Below, in pieces: positions 7,126-14,204 of a stretch of DNA of 15,724 bases. The translations under genes were made by a program, and so were the position numbers. Source of the stretch: JBDRNO01 sp043811005 (GTDB taxonomy: Bacteria; Bacteroidota; Bacteroidia; NORP154); the NCBI GenBank assembly GCA_043811005.1, contig JBDRNO010000251.1:1-15724 (forward strand), given 5' to 3'. How positions within the stretch are numbered: position 1 is the first letter of the stretch; each line of letters begins with the position of its first letter. The notes under the pieces are model-generated. The model did no database searches and was not told the DNA's origin. It saw only the letters and a list, made by a program, of their open reading frames with translations.

Positions 7126-8667
7126 ATGACGAACACAAAAAAACATATATTCTCATTTTTACTGTTTTTGCTCTTAATTGCATCCGATTCTGCAAAAGCA
7201 CAATATCTTGACCCCAGAGAGGCGAAAATGTATTTTAACAGAAGTAACTACCTTGCCGCTCTTAGGACTTATAATATTTTACTGCAAAAAGAACGAAATA
7301 ATAAGGAATACAATTACAATATAGGTATTTGTTATTTGAGGACTAATATTGATAAAGCAAAAGCGATACATTACCTGGAAAGGGTTATTACATTTTCAAA
7401 ATTCGATGAAGAAGCGTTGTATAATCTTGCAATGGCATACCAGTATGGCTATAGATTTGATGAAGCAATAAAAGAGTATAATAAGTATAAAGCCAGTGCA
7501 AAAGGAAAAAACCTGGATAAAGTAGACAGGCAAATAGAAACATGTTATTCTGCCAAGGAACTGATAAAATATCCGATTGAAGTCACATTTGAAAATCTCG
7601 GACCAGATATTAATTCGGAATTCCCTGATTATTACCCTTTTGTTGCCAAAGATGAATCATTTATTGTTTTTACAACCAGAAGAGGTGGGATCATAGAATT
7701 TGACGGTTATTACTCTTCAGATATTTGGGAGTCACCCAGTGTAAATGGCAAGTTTCTCAAAGCCAGAAGCGCTGGTTATTTAGTGAATTCAGATTTTGAT
7801 GAGCAAGCTGTAGGGCTATCCGATGATGCCAAAACTGTATTTGTTTACCTGGATCAAATAAAAGAATTCGGTGATATATATACCTCTGTTAAAACAAGAA
7901 CAGCTTTTGAGAAAATAGAAAAAATGAGTGAAACAGTAAATTCAAATAGTTTTGAGACCTCTGCTTCTATTTCTGCTGATGGGAACACTTTGTTTTTCAC
8001 CAGTGCCAGAGACGGCAGCTATGGTGGGCTAGACCTTTATATGACCAGGAGATTACCAACTGGTGAATGGGCTTTGCCGCAAAACCTCGGGTCTGATATC
8101 AATACCAAATACGATGAGGATTTTCCTACACTATCAGGAGATGGACAAACCTTGTATTTCTGCTCTGAAGGTCATGCAAGCATGGGTGGATATGATATTT
8201 TTACAAGCACCTGGAACCCGGAATCAAATAGCTGGTCTGTTCCTAAAAATATTGGCTATCCTTTAAATACGCCTGAAGATAACCGGACAATATCTTTTTC
8301 AGAAGATGGAAGCCATGCTTATATCTCCGCATGCAGAAAAGACGGGATTGGTGATCTGGATATTTACAAGATAATTTTTCCAAAGGATATTCTTGTTAGA
8401 TTACAGATTCCATCAGGTGATGACAGGAATCCATTCATTATTGACGCTTTTGTTTCTGTCATAAATATTGAAAACGATGAACCCGTTGGTGATTATACTG
8501 CTAATCCCAACAACGGATTTTATACAATCGCGTTAAAACAACCCGGGAAATACGAACTGATGATAGAAGCGGAAGGGAATAAGCTATATGTTGAAAAGAT
8601 GATCTTTTATGAAAAGGAAAACTTGCCACCTGTAATTACAAAAATCATTAAACTTGTACCGGAATAA
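7126..8667 (+). CDS. Short TPR-PD40-CRD protein (paralog 4)
   Basis: This 513-residue exported protein has a type I signal peptide ending AKA|Q at 25/26. TPR-like helices span about 30-125, with YNIGICYLRTNIDKAKAIHY resembling TPR packing. Five PD40 motifs span about 152-417; ends include GDIY, YGGLDLY, MGGYDIF and GDLDIY. A compact CRD-like domain covers about 422-512. The protein stops there, with no linker or OmpA_C domain, about 200 residues shorter than paralogs 1 and 2. It is closest to the next gene: both share a NSEFPDYYPF/NSEYPDYYPF motif and end IKLVP plus an acidic residue, so they are probably a recent duplicate pair. It lacks its own peptidoglycan anchor, so it would need a partner or act freely in the periplasm. 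Function is inferred only from fold. Confidence 0.83.
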   Translation: MTNTKKHIFSFLLFLLLIASDSAKAQYLDPREAKMYFNRSNYLAALRTYNILLQKERNNKEYNYNIGICYLRTNIDKAKAIHYLERVITFSKFDEEALYNLAMAYQYGYRFDEAIKEYNKYKASAKGKNLDKVDRQIETCYSAKELIKYPIEVTFENLGPDINSEFPDYYPFVAKDESFIVFTTRRGGIIEFDGYYSSDIWESPSVNGKFLKARSAGYLVNSDFDEQAVGLSDDAKTVFVYLDQIKEFGDIYTSVKTRTAFEKIEKMSETVNSNSFETSASISADGNTLFFTSARDGSYGGLDLYMTRRLPTGEWALPQNLGSDINTKYDEDFPTLSGDGQTLYFCSEGHASMGGYDIFTSTWNPESNSWSVPKNIGYPLNTPEDNRTISFSEDGSHAYISACRKDGIGDLDIYKIIFPKDILVRLQIPSGDDRNPFIIDAFVSVINIENDEPVGDYTANPNNGFYTIALKQPGKYELMIEAEGNKLYVEKMIFYEKENLPPVITKIIKLVPE

Positions 8668-8682
8668 TATTGTGTATTTTTG
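8654..8682 (+). promoter_or_regulatory. Promoter candidate for the fifth array gene, overlapping the end of the fourth
   Basis: TTG at 8654-8656, an 18-nt spacer and TATTTTTG at 8675-8682 fit the Bacteroidota promoter pattern. The -33 box lies inside the last codons of the fourth gene, in a segment (AAACTTGTACCGGA) also conserved at the end of the fifth gene. It would allow the fifth gene to be expressed apart from the fourth despite the 64-nt gap. Confidence 0.45.
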
Positions 8683-8731
8683 AATTCCATCTTGTTTAAT
8701 TATCATAAAAAAATTGCTGGTAAGAATTGAT

Positions 8732-10285
8732 ATGAGGATTATAATACAGCATTTATATATTTATTTACTGATTTTGTTGTCTGCTTTTGCAAATATTACC
8801 AGGGCACAACAATTTCATACCCCTAAACAAGCAAAAGAATATTTCAATCAGGGGAACTATATTACGGCATTAGAAATATACCGGATATTACTGGAAAAAG
8901 ACACCACTAATAGTGAATACAATCACAAAATCGGTATTTGTTATTTAAGAACCAATATTGATAATGCTAAAGCTATTCCTTATCTGGAAAGAGCTATTAA
9001 ACAACCAAAATATGATAAAGTAGCATTGTATGATTTGGCAATGGCATATCAGTATAACTATAGATTTTATGATGCAAGACAAATGTATAAAGAGTTTAAA
9101 GCTATTACAAAAGGAAAAAACTCATATAACGTTGACAGGCAAATCGAAACATGTTTTGTGGCAATGGAAATGGTTAGGCATCCTCTAAATGTCAGATTTG
9201 AAAATCTGGGACCGGAAATTAATTCAGAATACCCTGATTACTATCCTTTTGTTGCAAAAGATGAGTCTTTTATTGTTTTTACATCCAGAAGAAGCGGGAT
9301 TATGGAATTTGACGGATTTTACTCATCTGATATTTGGATATCAAACAGTGTAAATGGCAAATTTACCAAAGCCACCAATGCCGGCACTTTAGTTAATTCA
9401 GACTTTGACGAGCAAGCTGTGGGCTTATCAGATGATGGTAAAATCGTATTTGTCTATACCGACCACATTGATGAATATGGTGATATTTATACTTCAAATA
9501 GAAATAGAAAGGTATTTGAGAAAACAGTTAAAATGGGTGAACAAATAAATTCAGACTACTTTGAAGCCTCTGCATCATTATCTGCAGATACAAATACTTT
9601 ATTTTTTTCAAGCTTCAGATCTGGTGGTTATGGGGGTTTAGACCTGTATATGACCAGAAAATTACCAAACGGGGAATGGGCATTGCCCCAAAACCTTGGC
9701 CAGAAGATCAACACACAATATAATGAAGATTTTCCTACACTATCAGCAGACGGAAATAATTTATATTTCTGTTCTGATGGACATGTAGGCATGGGTGGTT
9801 ATGATCTTTTTACAAGCACATGGGATACTGAAATCAATACATGGACCTACCCCAAAAATATGCGTTATCCGATTAATACTCCCGAAGATGATATGACAAT
9901 ATCATTTACAGAAGATAATAAGCATGCTTATGTTTCGGCTTTTAGAAAAGATGGAGTTGGTGACCTTGATATATATAAAGTGACTTTTTATGATACAAAA
10001 ACCAAATTTGCAATTCTCCGGTTACAAATTCCAACAGGAGATACTATCAATCCTTATATCATTGATACAACTGTTACAGTTACAAAGATTAATAAAGATA
10101 AACCTGTTGGCATTTATCGTCCAAACCACAATAGTGGGTTTTATACAATTATATTGCAACCAGGTAATTACAATATGATGATTAATGTAGACGGACATAA
10201 ACCATATGACGAACAATTCAATGTTACTGTGATATCAGCTTATCCTCCTGTAATTTTTAAAACTATTAAACTTGTACCGGATTAG
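8732..10285 (+). CDS. Short TPR-PD40-CRD protein (paralog 5)
   Basis: I choose ATG at 8732 (517 residues) because it starts a clean signal peptide; the TTG at 8714 adds six residues and gives no better N-terminus. The signal ends TRA|QQ near residue 26. TPR-like helices span about 31-128. Five PD40 motifs lie between about 153 and 420, with YGGLDLY and MGGYDLF among them. A CRD of about 90 residues completes the protein, ending IKLVPD. No OmpA_C domain is present. Its nearest relative is the preceding gene, with the same length, motif order and C-terminus. The 64-nt gap to that gene would permit co-transcription, though a promoter candidate also lies in between. One oddity is MRYPINTP in the fourth motif, where the other four paralogs read IGYP. 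The role is unknown; a periplasmic scaffold or sensor is plausible. Confidence 0.83.
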   Translation: MRIIIQHLYIYLLILLSAFANITRAQQFHTPKQAKEYFNQGNYITALEIYRILLEKDTTNSEYNHKIGICYLRTNIDNAKAIPYLERAIKQPKYDKVALYDLAMAYQYNYRFYDARQMYKEFKAITKGKNSYNVDRQIETCFVAMEMVRHPLNVRFENLGPEINSEYPDYYPFVAKDESFIVFTSRRSGIMEFDGFYSSDIWISNSVNGKFTKATNAGTLVNSDFDEQAVGLSDDGKIVFVYTDHIDEYGDIYTSNRNRKVFEKTVKMGEQINSDYFEASASLSADTNTLFFSSFRSGGYGGLDLYMTRKLPNGEWALPQNLGQKINTQYNEDFPTLSADGNNLYFCSDGHVGMGGYDLFTSTWDTEINTWTYPKNMRYPINTPEDDMTISFTEDNKHAYVSAFRKDGVGDLDIYKVTFYDTKTKFAILRLQIPTGDTINPYIIDTTVTVTKINKDKPVGIYRPNHNSGFYTIILQPGNYNMMINVDGHKPYDEQFNVTVISAYPPVIFKTIKLVPD

Positions 10286-10325
10286 TGAATTGGGGAATTG
10301 GGAAATTGGGTTATTGATGGGTTGG
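10286..10325 (+). repeat. Low-complexity GAATTGGG tract after the array
   Basis: The sequence directly after the fifth array gene repeats GAATTGG/GAAATTGGG-like words four to five times. It codes for nothing and has no hairpin potential of note. Such drifted short-word tracts recur in this window (64-85, 11957-12000, 13960-14005). Confidence 0.5.
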
Positions 10326-10346
10326 AAAACAAGGCAAAAGTAAAAG

Positions 10347-10376
10347 TTGAATTATTAAATAAAAAAGGTATATTTA
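10347..10376 (+). promoter_or_regulatory. Promoter candidate for the exonuclease-FAH operon
   Basis: TTG at 10347-10349, a 19-nt spacer, and TATATTTA at 10369-10376 match TAnnTTTG except for the last base. The leader to the ATG at 10442 would be about 60 nt. No stronger candidate is seen in the gap after the array. Confidence 0.4.
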
Positions 10377-10441
10377 TTGAAAAATTCAGACTTTATTAAC
10401 AAGACTATTATCTGATCAACCAACTAAACCAATTTCCAAAC

Positions 10442-11242
10442 ATGAGACTAAACTTAATTCGTCCTTTAGCTTTTTTCGACCTGGAAACAACAGGGACAAA
10501 CGTTGCAACTGACAGGATAGTCCAAATAGCCGCAATAAAGATACTGCCGGATGGATCAGATGAAAAGTTTGATACACTCGTTAACCCAAACATACCCATA
10601 CCTGAAGAAACTTCTTTGATCCACGGAATTTATGATGAAGATGTAAAAGATAAACCGGCTTTCAAGGAGATTACCGGGGAATTAATTCAGTTCCTCGAAA
10701 ATTGCGACCTGGCTGGTTATAATTCCAATAAATTTGATCTTCCTTTATTGGCTGAAGAGTTCCTGAGGAATAATATTGAATTTAAGGTAAAAGACAGGAA
10801 ATTGGTTGATGTTCAAAACATTTTCCATAAAATGGAAAAAAGAACATTAAAGGCAGCTTACAAATTCTACACTGGAAAGATCCAGGAAAATGCACACAAT
10901 GCAATGTCTGACGTTGAAGCGACTTATGAGATACTGCTCGCACAGATAGAAAAATACGATGGAAAGGAATATCACAGCGAGGAATCGGATTGCTTAACCC
11001 CCATTCAAAACAATATTGAAATGCTTCATGAATTTTCTTCCACTAAGAAAAATGTGGATTTTGCAGGACGGATAGTGTTCAATAAAGACAATATGGAAGT
11101 ATTCAATTTCGGTAAACACAAAGGAAAACCGGTGGAAGAGGTTTTTAAGACGGAACCTTCTTATTATAGTTGGATGATGAAGGGCGATTTTCCTTTATAT
11201 ACAAAAAAGGTGATTACAGAGATCAAATCAAGGTTAAATTAA
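10442..11242 (+). CDS. DEDDh 3'-5' exonuclease (DnaQ family) with ExoX-like C-terminal domain
   Basis: This is a 266-residue cytosolic protein. The N-terminal 170 residues are an exonuclease domain of the DNA polymerase III epsilon type. Exo I reads FFDLETTG with metal ligands Asp13 and Glu15, Exo II has NKFDLPLL with Asp99, and Exo III is HNAMSDVEAT with His152 and Asp157. All DEDDh residues are therefore present and an active two-metal 3'-5' exonuclease is expected. The C-terminal 60 residues (VFNFGKHKGKPVEEV, then YYSWMMKGDF) resemble the small domain found at the C-terminus of ExoX-like nucleases. It is a stand-alone enzyme, not fused to a polymerase. Likely roles are proofreading or DNA repair; the substrate cannot be fixed from sequence. 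The next gene starts 43 nt downstream and is probably co-transcribed. Confidence 0.88.
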   Translation: MRLNLIRPLAFFDLETTGTNVATDRIVQIAAIKILPDGSDEKFDTLVNPNIPIPEETSLIHGIYDEDVKDKPAFKEITGELIQFLENCDLAGYNSNKFDLPLLAEEFLRNNIEFKVKDRKLVDVQNIFHKMEKRTLKAAYKFYTGKIQENAHNAMSDVEATYEILLAQIEKYDGKEYHSEESDCLTPIQNNIEMLHEFSSTKKNVDFAGRIVFNKDNMEVFNFGKHKGKPVEEVFKTEPSYYSWMMKGDFPLYTKKVITEIKSRLN

Positions 11243-11285
11243 TTTTAATTATTCTAATATTGAAATTCCAATACAACTTTAATAA

Positions 11286-11897
11286 ATGAAGATCATCTGC
11301 ATCGGTCGCAACTATGCCAAACACGCCAAAGAGCTCAATAATCCCATCTCTGCCGAACCTGTATTTTTTTTAAAACCCGATTCCGCAATCATAAGGAATA
11401 ACAAACCCTTCTTTTTGCCGGATTTTTCTAAAGAGATACACCACGAAGTAGAATTGGTAATAAAGATCAACCGTTTAGGCAGGAATATTCCCGAAAGATT
11501 TGCACACAAGTATTACAATGAGATCGGTATTGGCATTGATTTCACCGCCCGCGACCTGCAAAGAGAATGTAAGGAAAAGGGGCTGCCCTGGGAAAAAGCA
11601 AAGGCATTTGACGGTTCAGCACCAATTGGAAGATTCCTTCCGAAAAATTCATTTGCAGATATAACCTCAATTAATTTTCACCTGAATAAAAACGGGGAAA
11701 CAGTACAAAGAGGAAACACAAAGAACATGCTTTTTTCTTTTGATCAGATCATTACCTACATATCAAAATTTTTCACACTCAAAACAGGTGACCTCATATT
11801 CACTGGTACACCATCGGGTGTTGGCACAGTTGAGATTGGAGACCATCTTGAATGTTATATTGAAGAGGAAAAGCTGCTGGAATTTAATGTGAAATAA
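11286..11897 (+). CDS. Fumarylacetoacetate hydrolase family protein (FAHD1-like)
   Basis: This 203-residue cytosolic enzyme belongs to the FAH family in its short single-domain form. It opens MKIICIGRNYAKHAKEL, the classic start of FAHD1-like proteins. Probable Mg2+ ligands are Glu54 and Glu56 in HHEVEL and Asp85 in IGIDFTARDLQ; Lys106 and Asp109 follow in the WEKAKAFDGSAPIG segment. FTGTPSGVG near residues 178-186 is the family's conserved loop. Known activities include acylpyruvate hydrolysis, oxaloacetate decarboxylation and oxaloacetate keto-enol tautomerisation; the sequence does not decide among them. It sits 43 nt after the exonuclease gene with no visible terminator between. An ATTGAAATTCC motif precedes its start. 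It is convergent with the subtilase gene. Confidence 0.88.
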   Translation: MKIICIGRNYAKHAKELNNPISAEPVFFLKPDSAIIRNNKPFFLPDFSKEIHHEVELVIKINRLGRNIPERFAHKYYNEIGIGIDFTARDLQRECKEKGLPWEKAKAFDGSAPIGRFLPKNSFADITSINFHLNKNGETVQRGNTKNMLFSFDQIITYISKFFTLKTGDLIFTGTPSGVGTVEIGDHLECYIEEEKLLEFNVK

Positions 11898-11956
11898 CGT
11901 TAATTAGATATAAACAAAGAACATAACGTTGTAAGTTGATTGAAAAAGATATATAG

Positions 11957-12000
11957 CTGGTGACTGCTGACTGGTGACTGGTGACTGGTGTCTGGTGACT
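11957..12000 (+). repeat. CTGGTGACT minisatellite between convergent genes
   Basis: About five imperfect 8-9-nt units (CTGGTGACT, CTGGTGTCT and a CTGACT variant) lie 60 nt after the FAH gene. The GGTGTCTGGTG part at 11987-11997 is complementary to CACCAGACAC, which occurs twice at 12072-12096. The two tracts are thus inverted and could form a long stem closing about 70 nt of AT-rich sequence. Either strand's transcript would carry it at its 3' end. Confidence 0.65.
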
Positions 12001-12069
12001 ATAATTATAAATCAAAAAGAAATATATCTAAAAACCAAGAAAGAGACTATTACTAAATAATAATTAATT

Positions 12070-12104
12070 AACACCAGACACAAAGACACCAGACACAAAG
12101 ACAT
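12070..12104 (+). repeat. 15-bp direct repeat CACCAGACACAAAGA, inverted to the 11957 tract
   Basis: Two exact copies of CACCAGACACAAAGA start at 12072 and 12087. They are the reverse complement in style of the CTGGTGTCT units at 11957-12000. The tract ends 32 nt from the subtilase stop codon. Confidence 0.7.
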
Positions 12105-12135
12105 ACAACATTGAAATGGAGCGAAGCGTATAGTA

Positions 12136-14025
12136 TTACAACTTTGATAACATCCTTGTATAAGTTTTGCTCTCAGTTGTAAGTATGAATATATATATAC
12201 CATGCGCCAAATTCCCCATTTCATCAATAATAATTATGTTGCTGCTGTTTTCAGCAAGACTCTCTTCTTTGTAATAAACCAAACGACCTGTGATGTGAAA
12301 TAATTCAATGGTTATTGTTTGGTCAACAGATGAATTAAAAACAGCAGTGATATGTCCGTTCAAGGTACTGTAAGCCACACCTATAAGTTGATCATTCTCA
12401 ACTATAAGAGGGCATCCGTTTGAATCTACATCGAGATATATTGGTGTACCAGGACATTTGTCATAGATATCCACAACACCATCCCCGTCCTCGTCATTAT
12501 CCGGGTCCAGGGGACAGCCGCTTGCATCTACACTAAATAAAATGGATGTACCGGGGCATTTGTCATAAATATCCAAAACTTCATCCCCATCCTCATCATT
12601 ATCCAGGTCAATACCTGAAATGATAAGGTTTGCAGCAGTAAAGAATGGTATTCCGTAACCCAGCAGATAATCGGGATTTTGATATTGGGAAGCGCTTTGC
12701 TGAATAGCATCAAACACCTGCATATTGGTAGCACCGGGGTTTGCCTGCCACAGGCAAGCTGCCATTCCTGAGATAATAGGAGATGCTACAGATGTTCCAC
12801 TTAACATAGTAATTCCTCCATAAATACCGGCGCAAACAGTATTGCTTCCCTGTGCTGCCACATTTGGCTTTATCCTTCCGTCAAAAGAAGGGCCGGCAGA
12901 GCTGAAACCGGCATAATTACCGTCAGCATCAACAGCGCCAACAGCGAGTACGCTATCCCCATCGGCAGCCGCAACAATGTAATGCCAGCTTGAGCTACCT
13001 TCATTTCCGGCAGCATTAACCACGAGAATGCCCTTGCTCGCAGCAATGTCTGCACCTATGGTTATGCGGGTGGTATTACCATCCATATCAGCGTAAGTAT
13101 GATCCTGGGTGGAATCGTTAAACGTAGTATAGCCCAGGGAGGTATTGAAGACATCGGCTCCGGCGCTATCTGCAAACTCTGCCCCTGCAACCCAATTGTC
13201 TTCTTCAATGACGTATTCGGAGTCACCATCTTCCGTACGCAATAACCAGTATCTCGCTTTTGGGGCAGTACCGACAATTTGCCCGGGAAGGTTGGCTGCC
13301 ATGGTAGACAGCACCCATGTCCCGTGGGAATGATATCCAAAAACATTGACTTCACGATTCACAAAATCCCAGGTACCTATAATTTGATCATTAGCCCGCA
13401 AACTATCAAATGCAGGTATAATATCTGCATTCCTGAAACCGGCATCCAAAACAGCTATTATGATCCCTTCACCCCGGTAGCCATGTGCATGGAGAATATC
13501 ACCCCCGATCATAGCTATCTGGTTTAAAGACTGACCGTAATCCGTATCTTCGGAAAGTGAAGAAAAAACAGGGGCGATCGTGGAATTTTCAATCTCCCAC
13601 TTATCCACTCCAACATCAGAAAGAAGAGGACCCTTCCATTTACCTACCGTATCCATTTGAGTGACAAAAGAAAAGGATTGTATCTTATCCAAAACCAATG
13701 TGTCATTTGTGCCTGTAGTATCAATCGTAACAGCATTGAACCATTTTGACCTGTTCAGGATAGAAACACCTGTGCTCCTCACACTATCAATATAAGCAGG
13801 ATTAACAGGCAGATCGTTTAACTCAATGGGAATATTCTGAACGGTTCTCCTGTCTATTGCCCTTTGTGAAAGAAAAGCGGCAGGATCTGAAATTGAAAAT
13901 GGGCTGTTGTTCTTATCAGTGAACTGTATCCAATATTTTGAAGGGTAGGTTTGGGCTGAAGATTGGAAATTAAAAATTACAAATTGAAAATTGAAAATTA
14001 ATAATAATGAAATAAATTTTTTCAT
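12136..14025 (-). CDS. Secreted subtilisin-like serine protease with TSP3 repeats and T9SS sorting domain
   Basis: This 629-residue S8 peptidase is predicted to be exported and passed through the T9SS. A signal peptide ends SSA|Q at 24/25. A propeptide-like region covers about 26-165, with YWIQFTDKNN near its start. The catalytic triad is visible: Asp194 in AVLDAGF, His234 in HSHGTWV, and Ser412 in LSGTSVASP. Asn341 in NAAGNEG is the oxyanion residue. Residues 473-506 and 507-540 are two 34-residue thrombospondin type 3 repeats with the calcium-binding DxDxDGD-type pattern (DNDEDGD) and DKCPGT. The last 75-80 residues form a type A sorting domain, with GHITAVF, then LFHITGRLVY, and the GIYIFILTTESKTYTRMLSKL end typical of T9SS C-termini. 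Such domains are removed at the surface as the cargo is secreted or anchored. All catalytic residues are intact. No convincing promoter was found upstream, and the bases before the ATG are CCCCCC. Confidence 0.92.
   Translation of the reverse strand: MKKFISLLLIFNFQFVIFNFQSSAQTYPSKYWIQFTDKNNSPFSISDPAAFLSQRAIDRRTVQNIPIELNDLPVNPAYIDSVRSTGVSILNRSKWFNAVTIDTTGTNDTLVLDKIQSFSFVTQMDTVGKWKGPLLSDVGVDKWEIENSTIAPVFSSLSEDTDYGQSLNQIAMIGGDILHAHGYRGEGIIIAVLDAGFRNADIIPAFDSLRANDQIIGTWDFVNREVNVFGYHSHGTWVLSTMAANLPGQIVGTAPKARYWLLRTEDGDSEYVIEEDNWVAGAEFADSAGADVFNTSLGYTTFNDSTQDHTYADMDGNTTRITIGADIAASKGILVVNAAGNEGSSSWHYIVAAADGDSVLAVGAVDADGNYAGFSSAGPSFDGRIKPNVAAQGSNTVCAGIYGGITMLSGTSVASPIISGMAACLWQANPGATNMQVFDAIQQSASQYQNPDYLLGYGIPFFTAANLIISGIDLDNDEDGDEVLDIYDKCPGTSILFSVDASGCPLDPDNDEDGDGVVDIYDKCPGTPIYLDVDSNGCPLIVENDQLIGVAYSTLNGHITAVFNSSVDQTITIELFHITGRLVYYKEESLAENSSNIIIIDEMGNLAHGIYIFILTTESKTYTRMLSKL
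12443..12602 (-). repeat. 102-bp duplication encoding the two TSP3 repeats
   Basis: Two 34-codon units in the subtilase are clearly alike at the DNA level: GTACC at 12446 and 12548 lie 102 nt apart, and each is followed by GCATTTGTCATA-like or ACATTTGTCATA-like sequence. The high nucleotide similarity points to a fairly recent internal duplication of the calcium-binding stalk. Confidence 0.75.
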
Positions 14026-14204
14026 GGGGGGATGAATCGTAAAATCAGGTGCTGATTAAATAATTGAGTATAAAAATATAAAATTGCTTTATTATTCTAT
14101 GTAATAATTTCGGATTGTTGGAGCGGAACGGAAATCCAGACTTCATGTCGGGGCGGATTTTTGTCAGCCAGTGGCTGATCCGCCTTTGGAAAGTGGATGA
14201 ATTG
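14026..14204. other. Intergenic region between the chaperone and subtilase genes
   Basis: This 179-nt gap holds the 3' end of the toxin-antitoxin-chaperone transcript and the 5' region of the subtilase, both on the - strand. The part near the subtilase is AT-rich without a matching -33/-7 pair. The part near 14111-14184 is more GC-rich and contains a complex hairpin (14152-14184), a sign of an inserted or dispersed repeat. Confidence 0.5.
14152..14184. repeat. Bulged hairpin repeat (GGCGGA / TCCGCC with inner TCAGCCA / TGGCTGA)
   Basis: Outer arms GGCGGA (14152-14157) and TCCGCC (14179-14184) enclose inner arms TCAGCCA (14164-14170) and TGGCTGA (14172-14178), with a six-nt TTTTTG bulge. It lies 20 nt after the stop of the SecB-like gene. 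It may terminate that operon, or be a REP-like element related to the palindrome at 2481-2496; the two possibilities do not exclude each other. Confidence 0.6.

Noticed and set aside
244..10285. TolB identity for the PD40 proteins
   Set aside because: PD40 motifs occur in TolB, but here they are preceded by TPRs and followed by CRD/OmpA, with no tolA, tolQ, tolR or pal nearby; PorE architecture fits better.
10286..10441. Small gene or RNA in the gap after the array
   Set aside because: Only a low-complexity GAATTGGG tract and a promoter candidate are seen; no frame with start and stop of useful length and no stable fold.
12012..12227. 71-residue - strand frame over the subtilase end and intergenic repeats
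   Set aside because: Composition follows the minisatellite and the subtilase C-terminal codons; no motif or start signal.
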